Of a stretch of 64,000 nt of DNA, positions 1 through 8,802 are shown piece by piece (position 1 is the stretch's first letter; every line of letters begins with the position of its first letter). A program made the position numbers and the translations under genes. Location: positions 558,001 through 622,000 of the forward strand of contig NZ_QDFY01000002.1 in the NCBI RefSeq assembly GCF_003347635.1. Reading direction: 5' to 3'. The notes beneath the pieces are model-generated. The model made no database searches. It had not been told where the DNA came from and saw only the letters and a list, made by a program, of their open reading frames with translations. The stretch is from Sphingosinicella terrae (GTDB lineage: Bacteria; Pseudomonadota; Alphaproteobacteria; Sphingomonadales; Sphingomonadaceae).

Positions 1-743
1 TCGGACGGCGCCGTGGATTCGCGCTCGAGGATCGGCCCCCACATCTTGTCGACGTGCGGCTGCGCCTCCACCCCATAGCCGTTGCCCATCAGCCGCCGCA
101 GCCCCGGATGCGCGACCTCGATATGAAGTCCGTCCGAGTAATTGTCGCCGACATTCTTCCAGTTGACCTTCCGAGGCCGCAGCGTGACCCGGCCGAACGC
201 CCGCAGGTCCTCGAACCGATAAGCGTCGATCTCTTCGAGGTAGGGCGCGAGCATCTCGGCCACGCTCGGGCCGCCGTCATCCTCGAGACGCACGAAGATG
301 AAGCCCTTGAAGATGTCGAGGGCGACGGACACGAGGCCGAAACGGTCCGCTTCGAGCTCCGGATAGGTACGCTTCAGGGGGACGCCGAGCAGCCTTCCCC
401 GAAGATCATAGGTCCAGGCGTGATAGGGGCATTGCAGCCGCTTGGCGCAGCCCGACGGACCGTCGACGAGGCGCGCGCCGCGGTGACGGCAGACATTGGT
501 GAAGGCGCGGATTTCGCCGTCGTCACCGCGGATGACGATGATGCTCTCGCCGACATATTCCAGGGTGCGATAGTCGCCGGCCGCCGGAATTTCGCTGACA
601 TGGCAGACGATCTGCCACGACGGCCGGATCACGCGCTTGATCTCGACGTCCAGAAATTCCGCGTCCTGGTAGGTCCAGGCTGGTAGGCTCCAGCCTTCAT
701 CCGGATCCCGCACGCTTGCCGGGGCAGCCGCGCTAGCCATCAT
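1..743 (-). CDS. Rieske [2Fe-2S] ring-hydroxylating oxygenase alpha subunit (partial)
   Basis: This is the N-terminal part of a Rieske non-haem iron oxygenase; the gene runs off the left edge, so the C-terminus is missing. The Rieske cluster motif is clear: CRHRGAR near residue 85 and CPYHAW near residue 105, giving C-x-H-x17-C-x2-H. The catalytic iron motif follows at about residues 200-212 (NYSDGLHIEVAH), with Asp, His and His in D-x2-H-x4-H spacing. Such enzymes need a separate reductase, and none is visible in the window. Two adjacent ATG codons (743 and 740) follow a GAGGAGG ribosome binding site. I chose 743 because an operator-like half-site then sits 12 nt upstream, as in the second Rieske gene. 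Context suggests oxidative N-demethylation, but an aromatic substrate cannot be excluded. Confidence 0.9.
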   Translation of the reverse strand, partial: MMASAAAPASVRDPDEGWSLPAWTYQDAEFLDVEIKRVIRPSWQIVCHVSEIPAAGDYRTLEYVGESIIVIRGDDGEIRAFTNVCRHRGARLVDGPSGCAKRLQCPYHAWTYDLRGRLLGVPLKRTYPELEADRFGLVSVALDIFKGFIFVRLEDDGGPSVAEMLAPYLEEIDAYRFEDLRAFGRVTLRPRKVNWKNVGDNYSDGLHIEVAHPGLRRLMGNGYGVEAQPHVDKMWGPILERESTAPS

Positions 744-755
744 CTGCGCCTCCTC

Positions 756-777
756 TTGTTAGACAAGTGTATAGTAG
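756..777. promoter_or_regulatory. Putative TetR/BetI-type operator, copy 1
   Basis: A strong half-site TTGTTAGACA is followed by 2 nt and a weaker inverted half TGTATAGTAG, which matches 6 of 10 positions of the perfect inverse. It lies between the divergent Rieske and amidohydrolase genes and abuts the Rieske ribosome binding site. Matching sites occur at 6091-6112 and 14096-14117. The repressor encoded at 2269-2901 is the likely ligand; this is inferred. Confidence 0.55.
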
Positions 778-920
778 CGATGCCATCCCATCAAGATGGA
801 TTTCTCGGGGAGCCTGCCGGACGGGTGCCATTGGCCGATGCAGGTGCGGCCAAGCTGATTTGACGACCGTCCAATAGTTGCGCAGGATCGGCCCGACCGT
901 CGAAGCGGAGGAGAGCGGCC

Positions 921-2216
921 ATGAAAGAGAGGCTCGTCGCAACCATCGTGAGGCTCGGGGCGGCGGCTGCGATGCTGCTCGTCGCGCCGGCCGCTCTTGC
1001 TGAGACCAGCTATGTCCGCGCCGGGCGACTCGTCGATACCTTGAACGGGACGGTCCTGACCGACCGGCTGATCCGGATCGAAGATGGGCGCATTGCCGAG
1101 GTCGCGGCCTATTCGCCGCCTCCCCAGGGCGCGACGATCGTCGACTGGTCGGCCTTCACCGTGCTTCCGGGCCTGATAGACGCACACACGCACCTCGCCG
1201 ACACCGAGCAGACCAGCAATCCCGCCGAACCGCTGCTGCACAGCGCGGCGGACATCGCTCTCCTGGGCGCGAGCCATGCGCGATCGACCTTGATGGCCGG
1301 GTTCACGAGCGTGCGGGACGTCGGCACATTCCGGGCCTTCGGAGACGTCGCCCTGCGCGATGCGATCAATGCGGGCCGCGTCCAGGGGCCCCGGATGTGG
1401 GTCGCCGGAGCCTACCTGACCGTGCCCGGCGGCGGCGGCGAGGTCACCGGCTTCGCCCCCGATGTCGTCGTTCCGGCGCAGATGCGGGTCGGCGTGGTGA
1501 CGGGCGCAGAGGATATGAGGGCGAAGGCGCGCCAACTTTTTCAGCGGGGCGCCGACTTCCTGAAGCTCATCGCCACCGGCGCCGTGCTCGCGGCCGGCAC
1601 CGAGCCGGGCGCGCTCGAATTGACGGAGGAGGAGATTCGGGCGGCGGTTGCCGAAGCGTCCCGCAACGGCAGCTATGCGACGGCTCATGCGCATGGCGCG
1701 GACGGAATCAGGACGGCGCTGCGCGCCGGCGTTCGCTCGATCGAGCATGCCTCGCTGATCGACGACGAGGGGATCGCACTCGCCAGGCGGCAGGGCGCCT
1801 GGCTGGTCATGGACATCTACAACGGCGACTATATCGAGGAGATCGGGACCCGCGACGGGTGGTCCGAGGAGATCCTGCGGAAGAATCGCGAGACCACCGA
1901 CGCCCAGCGGGACGGGTTCCGCCGAGCGGTGCGGGCCGGCGTCCGCATCGCCTACGGAACCGATGCGGGCGTCTACCCGCATGGCCAGAACGCCCGGCAG
2001 TTCGCCTACATGGTCCGCTACGGCATGACCCCGATGCAGGCGATACAGTCCGCCACCTCCAGCGCGGCGGCGCTTATGGGACAGTCGGAGCATATCGGTG
2101 CGGTTGCGCCCGGAAGGTTCGCCGACCTGATCGCCGTCGCCCGGGACCCGCTCGCCGACATCCAGGCTCTGGAGCAGGTCAGCCATGTGATGCTCGGCGG
2201 CCGGATCGTCCGCTAG
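921..2216 (+). CDS. Exported metal-dependent amidohydrolase (imidazolonepropionase/Xaa-Pro dipeptidase-like)
   Basis: A 431-residue amidohydrolase-superfamily enzyme with an N-terminal signal peptide (hydrophobic stretch to about residue 27, ending PAALA), so it probably acts in the periplasm. Metal-binding features are the HxH in GLIDAHTHLAD near residue 88, a lysine in LKLIATGAV that fits the carboxylated metal bridge, His residues in TAHAHGAD and IEHAS, and the Asp of YGTDAG. Length and C-terminal PGRFADLIAV are typical of the imidazolonepropionase-related group, which includes Xaa-Pro dipeptidases and other amide hydrolases. The ATG follows GGAGGAGAGCGG. It is divergent from the first Rieske gene and shares the operator-like site with it. 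It could release an amine from a peptide or amide before import, which is inference. Confidence 0.85.
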   Translation: MKERLVATIVRLGAAAAMLLVAPAALAETSYVRAGRLVDTLNGTVLTDRLIRIEDGRIAEVAAYSPPPQGATIVDWSAFTVLPGLIDAHTHLADTEQTSNPAEPLLHSAADIALLGASHARSTLMAGFTSVRDVGTFRAFGDVALRDAINAGRVQGPRMWVAGAYLTVPGGGGEVTGFAPDVVVPAQMRVGVVTGAEDMRAKARQLFQRGADFLKLIATGAVLAAGTEPGALELTEEEIRAAVAEASRNGSYATAHAHGADGIRTALRAGVRSIEHASLIDDEGIALARRQGAWLVMDIYNGDYIEEIGTRDGWSEEILRKNRETTDAQRDGFRRAVRAGVRIAYGTDAGVYPHGQNARQFAYMVRYGMTPMQAIQSATSSAAALMGQSEHIGAVAPGRFADLIAVARDPLADIQALEQVSHVMLGGRIVR

Positions 2217-2268
2217 ACTGGCCCGGCCCGCCGAAAGTCGCTTGCACCGCAGGAGGCGCTGCCCAGCT

Positions 2269-2901
2269 TCAGGCGCTTCTCGGGTTGAGCACGAGCTGGC
2301 CCAGCGTCAGGTTCCAGAGATCGAGCGCCCGCTCGCGCGAGAGACGGCTCGGCGACAGGCAGAAATCGAGCCAGAGCCCGTCCATGAGTGCCGAGAGGAT
2401 CGGCACGACGTCGTCCAGCGGTGCGGAGAGGTCGGATTGCGGGAACCGCGTCAGCGCCGCGCGCAGCAGCGCGTGCAGGCGCTTGTTATAGTCGCTGCTG
2501 ACTTGCGCGAATTCCTCGTTGTTCCTGACGAGGCTCCAGAAGGCGGTCCAGGCGCCGAGTATGTCGGAGCTCGCCCATTCCTCGGAGAAGAGCACGGCGA
2601 AGAATCGGTCGAGCGCCGCCCGGGGGTCGGTATCCGCCTCGAGCGCCTGCTCGAAGCGCGCGATGAAATGATCGCAAAGCTCCTGATAGGTCTCGAGGAG
2701 CAGATTGTCGGGCTTGCTGAAATAGTGCCGCAGCAGGCCGTGCGAAACCCCGGCCTGGCGGCAGATTTCCCGGCCGGTGGTCCCACGCGGGCCGAGCCGC
2801 GCGAGGCAGCTGATCGTCACCGCGAGCAGATCCTGGCGGCGCACCATTGGCGGCTGCCGCTTCGCCCGAACGCGCTTGGTCGGTTCCTTGCTGTCGGCCA
2901 T
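2269..2901 (-). CDS. TetR family transcriptional regulator, BetI-like
   Basis: A 210-residue one-domain regulator. The helix-turn-helix lies at about residues 40-62 (TGREICRQAGVSHGLLRHYF), and the pattern VSHGLLRHYFSKPDNLL resembles BetI, the choline-responsive TetR repressor of glycine-betaine synthesis. The rest is an all-helical ligand domain. It is the last gene of a leftward run with the permease and FAD oxidoreductase (84-nt gap to the permease). Its neighbours (Rieske oxygenases, sarcosine oxidase) fit control by a quaternary or N-methyl amine. It is the best candidate to bind the TGTCTAAYAA motifs found at three promoters here. No such site lies directly upstream of it. Confidence 0.88.
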   Translation of the reverse strand: MADSKEPTKRVRAKRQPPMVRRQDLLAVTISCLARLGPRGTTGREICRQAGVSHGLLRHYFSKPDNLLLETYQELCDHFIARFEQALEADTDPRAALDRFFAVLFSEEWASSDILGAWTAFWSLVRNNEEFAQVSSDYNKRLHALLRAALTRFPQSDLSAPLDDVVPILSALMDGLWLDFCLSPSRLSRERALDLWNLTLGQLVLNPRSA

Positions 2902-2985
2902 GCCGTCCCCGCGCCCTCGCGTTTGCCTCGCCCGCGTCGGATATCGCGAGTGAGGCCTCGGATCGCAAGCGCCCGTCGGAGCGTC

Positions 2986-4413
2986 TCAGGCGCTTGGTGC
3001 GGCTGGGCGACGCGAGCGTTTCTTCGACGCCGCATAGACCGCCCAGCCGATCCCGATGAGGACCGCGGTGAGGCCGATGATCTTTGCCACTGCCAGCGGC
3101 TTGTCCGGCTCGTCGGCCGGCGGAAGCATGGCAAGCGCGATTGAGCCCAAAGTGGTGACGAGGCCGAGGCAGGCGATGGCCACGGCGACTGGACGCCCTC
3201 CCGGGACCCGGATTGCGTCCGGCGCGGCCGGCTCCCGCTGCAATCGGATCAGGGAGAGGAAGACGAAGACGAAGGGAATGAACGCCGTGATGATTCCCAT
3301 GCTGACGAGCACGTCATAGGCGCCTTGGACGCTGGTTCCCGCTTGGCCGAGAAAGACGAACACGGCGCCGAGCCCGGTTTGCACCAGGATCGCCACGTGC
3401 GGCGTGCCGAACTTCGGGTGGAGCTGTCCGAAGGCCGGCGGAAGCATGCGATCGATTCCCACCGCGAAGGGAATGCGCGATGTAGCGGCGAGAAATCCGC
3501 CCGCTGCCCCCAGATTGCCGATGGTGATGAGCAGGGCCACTGCGGGCACGATCCAGAGCCAGCCGAGCTGCTGCGCGGCCGCCGTGATGGCCTGCATCAG
3601 TCCGGCAAGGCTGTCGATCTGGCCAGGCGGCAGCACCAGCAGGATGGCGACGGTGCCAACGATATAGCAGAAGGCGATGATCGTCCCGGCCGTCACGAGG
3701 GCACGCGGAATGGTCCGGCGCGGATCCCGGATCTCTCCGCTCATGAAGGAAGCCGTCTCGCAACCCGAGAATGCGAAAGCAAGAGACGCCCAGAAGATCA
3801 TCTCCTTCAGCTCTAGCCGGGGCGTCATCGCGGCGAGCGAGAAATGGGTGGCCGAGCCGAAGCGGCTCCAGACCAGCAGGCCCATCACGATCACGACCGC
3901 GACGGGAATCCACATGCCGCAGGCACCGAGATTGTGCAGCCATCGCGCATGCCGCAATCCGACGATGTTGAGCCCGGCGATGAGCGCGAGCCCCCCGAAG
4001 GCGAACCACATGAAGAAGTGAGGCGAATCGCCGAGCGTCCGCCATTGCTCTCCTCCGACGAACAGGAAATTGCTCGCCGCGAAGTAGAAGACGGCGGGGA
4101 AATAGGGCAGGTTGCTCGTCCAGTAGCACCAGCCGGCGAGGAAGCCGGGAAAGTCCCCGTAGGCCCGCCTCGTCCAGGCGTAGAGGCCGCCCTCGTCCGG
4201 ATGTCGTGAAGACAGCTCCAGCACGGCCATCGCCAGAGGTATGTAGAAGCACAGGAAGGCGCCGATCCAGATCAGCACCGAACCCGGGCCGGCCGCCGCC
4301 GCCGTCGCGATCCAGCGCAGCGAGACTCCGGTCACGATGTAGAACAAGGCGACGTCCCAGAAGCGCATCACCCGGGGCGGCAGGTTCGGTGCGTCTCCGT
4401 CGATCTTCGTCAT
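2986..4413 (-). CDS. APC superfamily amino acid permease
   Basis: An integral membrane transporter of 475 residues with about 12 hydrophobic segments, of the amino acid/polyamine/organocation family. Typical features are the early glycine-rich helix (TGVSLRWIATAAAAGPGS) and SSRHPDEGGLYAWTRRAYGDFPGF, where the EGGLY-W element is characteristic. A longer start at 4431 is open, but the ATG at 4413 is preceded by GGAGGAG at 8 nt and overlaps the upstream FAD gene stop as ATGA, indicating translational coupling. It most likely brings the amine or amino-acid-like substrate of this cluster across the inner membrane. The substrate is not readable from sequence. Confidence 0.9.
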   Translation of the reverse strand: MTKIDGDAPNLPPRVMRFWDVALFYIVTGVSLRWIATAAAAGPGSVLIWIGAFLCFYIPLAMAVLELSSRHPDEGGLYAWTRRAYGDFPGFLAGWCYWTSNLPYFPAVFYFAASNFLFVGGEQWRTLGDSPHFFMWFAFGGLALIAGLNIVGLRHARWLHNLGACGMWIPVAVVIVMGLLVWSRFGSATHFSLAAMTPRLELKEMIFWASLAFAFSGCETASFMSGEIRDPRRTIPRALVTAGTIIAFCYIVGTVAILLVLPPGQIDSLAGLMQAITAAAQQLGWLWIVPAVALLITIGNLGAAGGFLAATSRIPFAVGIDRMLPPAFGQLHPKFGTPHVAILVQTGLGAVFVFLGQAGTSVQGAYDVLVSMGIITAFIPFVFVFLSLIRLQREPAAPDAIRVPGGRPVAVAIACLGLVTTLGSIALAMLPPADEPDKPLAVAKIIGLTAVLIGIGWAVYAASKKRSRRPAAPSA

Positions 4414-6047
4414 CGACTTCGCCTCCTCCATCCGCGGAGGTCCTTCAGGACGGCTTTCGCCGCATTATGCCCCGGCGCGCCGGTCACGCCGCCGCCCGGA
4501 TGGGCGCCGGCGCCGCACAGATAGAGACCCTTCACCGGCGTCCGATATTGCGACCAGCCCGGCGTCGGGCGCATCGAGAAGAGCTGTGCGATATTGAGGT
4601 CGCCGTGGAAGATATTGCCCTCGGTCAGGCCATAGGTGCGCTCGAGGTCCAGCGGCGTCAGGACCACGCGCCCCTCGATCAGCTCGGGCAGGTCGGGCAT
4701 GAAACGGGAGATCTGGCGGATGATCGAGTCGGCAAAGTTCTCCCGCCGCTCGTCCCAGCTTCCCTCGCGCAGCCGGTAGGGGACATATTGAATGAAGCAG
4801 GTCATCACCGCTTTGCCTGGCGGGCACAGGGTCGCATCGACCAGGCTCGGAATGACGCAGTCGATCCACAGGCGATCGGGTATCTCGCCGCGCCGCGCCT
4901 GGTCGGCCATCGACTGGGCGTCGGCGAGCGTCGGTACGATCGTCAGCAGCGACCGCTCGAGCGGATCCGCGTCGGCGGCGCGGCCGATCACCGTCGGCTC
5001 GCGCGAAAGCGCGAGGTTGAGCTTGGCGGAAGGCCCCGCCATGCGGATGGCGGCGATGTCGCGCCGGAAGCCGGCGGGCAGCGCTCCCGCTTCGAGCAGC
5101 CCCAGGAAGGTATGCCGGGGATCGGCATTGGACAGGACCAGATCGGCCTCGATCTCTGTTCCGTCGGCGAGGGTCACCCCTCGCGCCGTCCCGCCGGAAA
5201 CCCGGATCGCACCTACCGGCGTTCCGGTCCTGATCCGTGCGCCGTGCTCGCGCGCGGAAGCCGCGATCGCCTGGGTTATCGCGCCCATGCCGCCGACGAC
5301 GTGGCCGGAATAGCCCTGCACCGCTTCGTCGCCGCCCGAGAGCAGGTGGAACAGCAGGCCGGCTGCCGAGCCGGCTTCATAGGGGCCACCATGCTTTCCG
5401 TAGACATTGTTGGCGAGGAACATGCGCTTCACCGCCTCGCTCTCGAACTGCCGGTCGAGATAGTCGCCGAGGCTCCCGGTCAGGAAGGTGACGAGCCGGG
5501 CGACGTCCGAGCCCCCGATCCGGCGGAAACGTCGCACCAGCCGGGTCAGCTCGCCCAGCCGGCCCAGACCCGTGGCGGCGAGGTTCGGCGGCGGCTCGAG
5601 AAAGAAGGGCTGGAGGTAGGCGGCGAGGGCCTTGAGCTCGCGGTCCACCCGCAGGAACGTCTCTGCGTCGGCCGGACAATGGAGCGCGATCTCCGCCGCG
5701 GTGCGGTCCGGATCGGCCCACCAGCGGACGATGCTTCCGGGGTCGAGCGCGACGGCGAGCAGGGGATCGCTGCCGATCATCCGCAGGCCGTGGCGGGCAA
5801 GCTCGAGGTCCCGGACGACCGTCGGCATCAGCATCGACGCGAAATAGGAGGCGAAGGAAACACGGTGACCGGGAATGATCTCCTCGGTGACGCAGGCGCC
5901 GCCGACCAGGTCGCGGCGCTCGAGCACGAGCACGTCGACGCCGGCGCGGGCGAGATAGGCGGCAGCGGTAAGTCCGTTGTGGCCCGCGCCGACGACGATC
6001 GCGTCGTAGCGGTCCCTCAGCTCGGCGGATTCGGCTGGCCTCGACAA
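4410..6047 (-). CDS. PYROXD2/phytoene-desaturase-like FAD-dependent oxidoreductase
   Basis: An FAD-dependent oxidoreductase of the NAD(P)/FAD amine-oxidase fold. The dinucleotide-binding motif is YDAIVVGAGHNGLTAAAYLA, followed by VLVLERRDLVGGACVTEE, and the C-terminus has LYLCGAGAHPGGGVTGAPGHNAA, the usual FAD-contacting end of this family. The start is uncertain: the frame is open to a TTG at 6101 inside an operator-like site, a GTG lies at 6089, and a TTG at 6047 follows a G-rich stretch. I list 6047 because transcription must start upstream of the coding region; conservation begins near position 6011. It is divergent from the second Rieske gene and translationally coupled to the permease. 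It may oxidise a pathway amine or intermediate. Confidence 0.85.
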   Translation of the reverse strand: MSRPAESAELRDRYDAIVVGAGHNGLTAAAYLARAGVDVLVLERRDLVGGACVTEEIIPGHRVSFASYFASMLMPTVVRDLELARHGLRMIGSDPLLAVALDPGSIVRWWADPDRTAAEIALHCPADAETFLRVDRELKALAAYLQPFFLEPPPNLAATGLGRLGELTRLVRRFRRIGGSDVARLVTFLTGSLGDYLDRQFESEAVKRMFLANNVYGKHGGPYEAGSAAGLLFHLLSGGDEAVQGYSGHVVGGMGAITQAIAASAREHGARIRTGTPVGAIRVSGGTARGVTLADGTEIEADLVLSNADPRHTFLGLLEAGALPAGFRRDIAAIRMAGPSAKLNLALSREPTVIGRAADADPLERSLLTIVPTLADAQSMADQARRGEIPDRLWIDCVIPSLVDATLCPPGKAVMTCFIQYVPYRLREGSWDERRENFADSIIRQISRFMPDLPELIEGRVVLTPLDLERTYGLTEGNIFHGDLNIAQLFSMRPTPGWSQYRTPVKGLYLCGAGAHPGGGVTGAPGHNAAKAVLKDLRGWRRRSR

Positions 6048-6090
6048 ATCCCCACCCCAGGTTTCGTCTTCACGAGTGGCACAAGCCACG

Positions 6091-6112
6091 CTATGAGGCA
6101 ACTGTCTAATAA
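6091..6112. promoter_or_regulatory. Putative TetR/BetI-type operator, copy 2
   Basis: The half-site TGTCTAATAA (6103-6112) lies 12 nt before the Rieske start codon. The opposing half CTATGAGGCA matches 6 of 10 positions of the inverse, with the same 2-nt centre as copies 1 and 3. It sits in the divergent interval of the FAD oxidoreductase and the Rieske-sox operon, so one repressor could control both. Confidence 0.55.
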
Positions 6113-6123
6113 GGGAGCGGGCG

Positions 6124-7266
6124 ATGGGCGGCGCTGGGGCAGAAGGTGGGGGATTGGAGCGATCGCTGCCGAGCAGCGATTATCTCACGCCAAAGGCCTT
6201 TGAGCTCGACCGCGAATCGATTTTCGCGCGCGAGTGGTTCTGCGCGGCGCGCGAGGAGGATGTCCCGGGTCCCGGCGATCATCGGGTCATCGAATATGCG
6301 GGGGAGAGCCTTCTGCTCGTGCGCACGAAGGCGGGCGTGCTGAAGGCCCACTACAATGTCTGCCGGCACCGCGGCGCCCGTATCTGCGACAGCGACGCCC
6401 GGTGGGACCTCCAGCTTCGTGGCGGCATCGCCCAGGGCATGATCCGCTGTCCCTATCACAGCTGGTGCTACAGCCTGGACGGGGACCTGGTGGCGGCCGG
6501 CGGAATGGGGGAGGGGCCCGCCTTCGACAAGGCGGCCTTCGGCTTGTATCCGGCGGGGGTCGCCTGTTGGGGCGGGTTCGTCTTTCTGAACCTCATGCCG
6601 GGCGAGGCCCCCGATTTTGGAGAGGCGCTCGGCGAGGCGCCGCGCCGGCTGGCCAATTATCCCCTCGAGGACCTGCGGACGGCGCGGTCCATCGACTACG
6701 AGGTTGGCGCGAACTGGAAGCTGATCCTGGAGAATTATAACGAATGCTACCATTGCGGGCCCGTCCATCCCGAGCTTTGCGCGCTGGTGCCGGAGTTCCG
6801 TCGGAACGGCGGCATGCATCTCGACTGGGAGCTCGGCATCCCGCACCGCGACGGCGCGACGACCTATACCCGCACCGGCACGACCGACCGCGCCTGTTTT
6901 CCCGGCCTCAGCGAAGAGGAGAAGGTCCGCCACAAGGGCGAGTTGCTCTACCCCAACCTGATGTTCAGCGTGTCGAGCGACCATGCCGCAGCTTTCATCC
7001 TCTGGCCAATGGGACCAGACCGCACCCGCGTCCAATGTCGCTTCCTGTTCCACCGCGACGAGATCGGGAAGGCGGGGTTCGATCCGCTTGACGCCGTCGA
7101 GTTCTGGGACCTCGTCAACCGCCAGGACTGGGCGGTGTGCGAGCGCGTGCAGCGCGGGATCGGCGCGCGAGTCCACGACTTCGGCCACTACTCCCCGCTC
7201 GAGGACTATAGCCTCGATATCCGCCGCTACGTCACCGACCGTCGCCAGCGTCTGCGCGGAGCATGA
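6124..7266 (+). CDS. Rieske oxygenase alpha subunit, quaternary-amine demethylase-like
   Basis: A complete 380-residue Rieske oxygenase. Rieske ligands are C80, H82, C109 and H112 (CRHRGAR and CPYHSW). The spacing C-x-H-x26-C-x2-H is about nine residues longer than in the neighbouring paralogue at 1-743. The iron site is in ENYNECYHCGPVH (H210, H215), with Glu207 where ring-hydroxylating dioxygenases usually have the bridging Asp. A Glu here is known from amine-demethylating members such as the carnitine oxygenase CntA. Its stop overlaps soxB as ATGA, so it is translationally coupled to sarcosine oxidase, fitting sequential N-demethylation of a betaine to dimethyl- and monomethyl-glycine-type products. 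The ATG follows AAGGGAGCGGGCG. The substrate is inferred. Confidence 0.9.
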   Translation: MGGAGAEGGGLERSLPSSDYLTPKAFELDRESIFAREWFCAAREEDVPGPGDHRVIEYAGESLLLVRTKAGVLKAHYNVCRHRGARICDSDARWDLQLRGGIAQGMIRCPYHSWCYSLDGDLVAAGGMGEGPAFDKAAFGLYPAGVACWGGFVFLNLMPGEAPDFGEALGEAPRRLANYPLEDLRTARSIDYEVGANWKLILENYNECYHCGPVHPELCALVPEFRRNGGMHLDWELGIPHRDGATTYTRTGTTDRACFPGLSEEEKVRHKGELLYPNLMFSVSSDHAAAFILWPMGPDRTRVQCRFLFHRDEIGKAGFDPLDAVEFWDLVNRQDWAVCERVQRGIGARVHDFGHYSPLEDYSLDIRRYVTDRRQRLRGA

Positions 7267-8522
7267 GCCGCCGCTATTCAGCGCTGGCGCTCTTCCGCAA
7301 TTCCCTCACCGGCAATCGCGATTGGGATCCGGTCTGGCGGTCGCCCGAGCCGAAGCCCCGCTACGACGTGGTGATCATCGGCGGCGGCGGTCATGGCCTG
7401 GCCACAGCCTATCATCTGGCGCGGGATTTCGGAGTCCCTCGCGTCGCGGTGCTCGAGAAAGGATGGATCGGCGGCGGCAATACCGGCCGGAACACCACCA
7501 TCGTTCGCTCGGACTATTACTATCCGGCGAGCACCGCCTTCTTCGATCGCTCGGTCACGCTCTACGAGCGTCTGTCGCGCGAGCTGAACTTCAACATCAT
7601 GTTCAGCCAGCGCGGCATGCTCACCGTCGCCCACAGCCGGGCTGAGCTGGACTGGCAGCGGCGGCTGGTGAACGCGGCGCAGCTCGCCGGGGTCGATCTC
7701 GAAACCGTGACCGCGGCCGAAGCGCGCCGGCTTTGCCCGATCCTGAACGATTCGTCCGGCATGCGCCATCCGATCGTGGGCGGCATGCTGCAGCGCCGGG
7801 CCGGGACCGTCCGCCACGACGCGGTCGTGTGGGGCTATGCCCGGGCCGCCGACCGTCTCGGCGTCGATATCGTCCAGAATTGCGAGGTGACCGGCATCGA
7901 CCGGGATGCCGTGTCGGGAGCCGTGACGTCGGTCCGCACCAGTCGCGGAGTCATCGGCTGCGGCAAGGTCGGAGTGGCGGTGGCCGGCCATTCGTCGGTC
8001 CTCGCCGACATGGCGGGCTTCCGACTTCCCTTGCGTTCCTTTTCGCTGCAGGCATTCGTCTCCGAGCCGCTCAAGCCGGTGCTCGACATCGTCGTCTCCT
8101 CGGCGGTGCTCGGAGTCTATGCGAGCCAGTCCGACAAAGGCGGGCTGGTGGTCGGCGGCAATGCCGATCCCTACGCCTCTTATGCGCAGCGGGGGAACAT
8201 GCCTGCAGCCGAAGCCGTCGCCGCGGGACTCGTCGAGCTGATCCCCGCCTTCAGCCGGGTCCGCCTGCTCCGGCAGTGGGCGGGGATTGTCGACTATGCG
8301 CACGATTCCTCGCCGATCCTCGGCCTCAGCCCGGTGCCGAACCTCTACCTCAATTGCGGCTGGGGCGGCGGCGGCTTCAAGGCGATACCGGCCGGAGGCG
8401 AGACGTTCGCGCATACCATCGCCACGGGCGAGCCGCACCCGCTCATCCGCGCCTTCTCGCTCGACCGGTTTCGCTCGCTGGCGCTCGTCGACGAAGCCGC
8501 GGCGGCCGGAATCGAGCACTGA
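7263..8522 (+). CDS. soxB: Heterotetrameric sarcosine oxidase beta subunit-like FAD protein
   Basis: A 419-residue FAD-dependent amine oxidoreductase of the SoxB/DAO family. It has the Rossmann motif VVIIGGGGHGLATAYHLA at about residues 36-53, the segment GGGNTGRNTTIVRSDY, and MLQRRAGTVRHDAVVWGYA near residue 180, whose RHD histidine aligns with the region that carries covalent FMN in sarcosine oxidase beta subunits. The C-terminal LNCGWGGGGFKAIPA is the usual end of the FAD site. The order soxB-D-A-G and the overlapping stops identify a complete heterotetramer. It would oxidatively demethylate a secondary amine such as sarcosine to amine plus a C1 unit. The exact substrate may differ, because the operon starts with a Rieske oxygenase rather than with glyA or purU. 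Confidence 0.9.
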   Translation: MSRRYSALALFRNSLTGNRDWDPVWRSPEPKPRYDVVIIGGGGHGLATAYHLARDFGVPRVAVLEKGWIGGGNTGRNTTIVRSDYYYPASTAFFDRSVTLYERLSRELNFNIMFSQRGMLTVAHSRAELDWQRRLVNAAQLAGVDLETVTAAEARRLCPILNDSSGMRHPIVGGMLQRRAGTVRHDAVVWGYARAADRLGVDIVQNCEVTGIDRDAVSGAVTSVRTSRGVIGCGKVGVAVAGHSSVLADMAGFRLPLRSFSLQAFVSEPLKPVLDIVVSSAVLGVYASQSDKGGLVVGGNADPYASYAQRGNMPAAEAVAAGLVELIPAFSRVRLLRQWAGIVDYAHDSSPILGLSPVPNLYLNCGWGGGGFKAIPAGGETFAHTIATGEPHPLIRAFSLDRFRSLALVDEAAAAGIEH

Positions 8523-8529
8523 GGCGGCC

Positions 8530-8802
8530 ATGCTGAGCATCGACTGTCCCCATTGCGGTCAGCGAGACGAGACCGAGTTCGTCTGCGGCGGCGAAGCGCC
8601 TACCGGCAGACCGCCGCCCGATGCTTCCGACGACATCTGGACCGATTATCTGTTCGGCAACGCCAATCCGCGCGGACCAGTTCATGAACGGTGGCTCCAC
8701 GCATTCGGCTGCCGGCGCTGGCTGGCGGTCGAGCGCGACACCGTCACCCACCGGATCCTGTCGGTGCGCGATTTCGCCGACGCAATCGGGCATCGCCCGT
8801 GA
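8530..8802 (+). CDS. soxD: Sarcosine oxidase delta subunit
   Basis: A 90-residue protein starting MLSIDCPHCGQRDETEF, the usual opening of SoxD. The CPHC pair with a later histidine and cysteine (HAFGCRRW) forms the known structural zinc site of this subunit. The ATG at 8530 was chosen because the family begins exactly there; longer frames upstream overlap soxB. The stop overlaps the GTG start of soxA (GTGA). Confidence 0.93.
   Translation: MLSIDCPHCGQRDETEFVCGGEAPTGRPPPDASDDIWTDYLFGNANPRGPVHERWLHAFGCRRWLAVERDTVTHRILSVRDFADAIGHRP

Noticed and set aside
759..2186. A 475-codon ORF antisense to the amidohydrolase.
   Set aside because: High GC leaves long antisense frames open; it has no motif, while the sense strand encodes a clear amidohydrolase.
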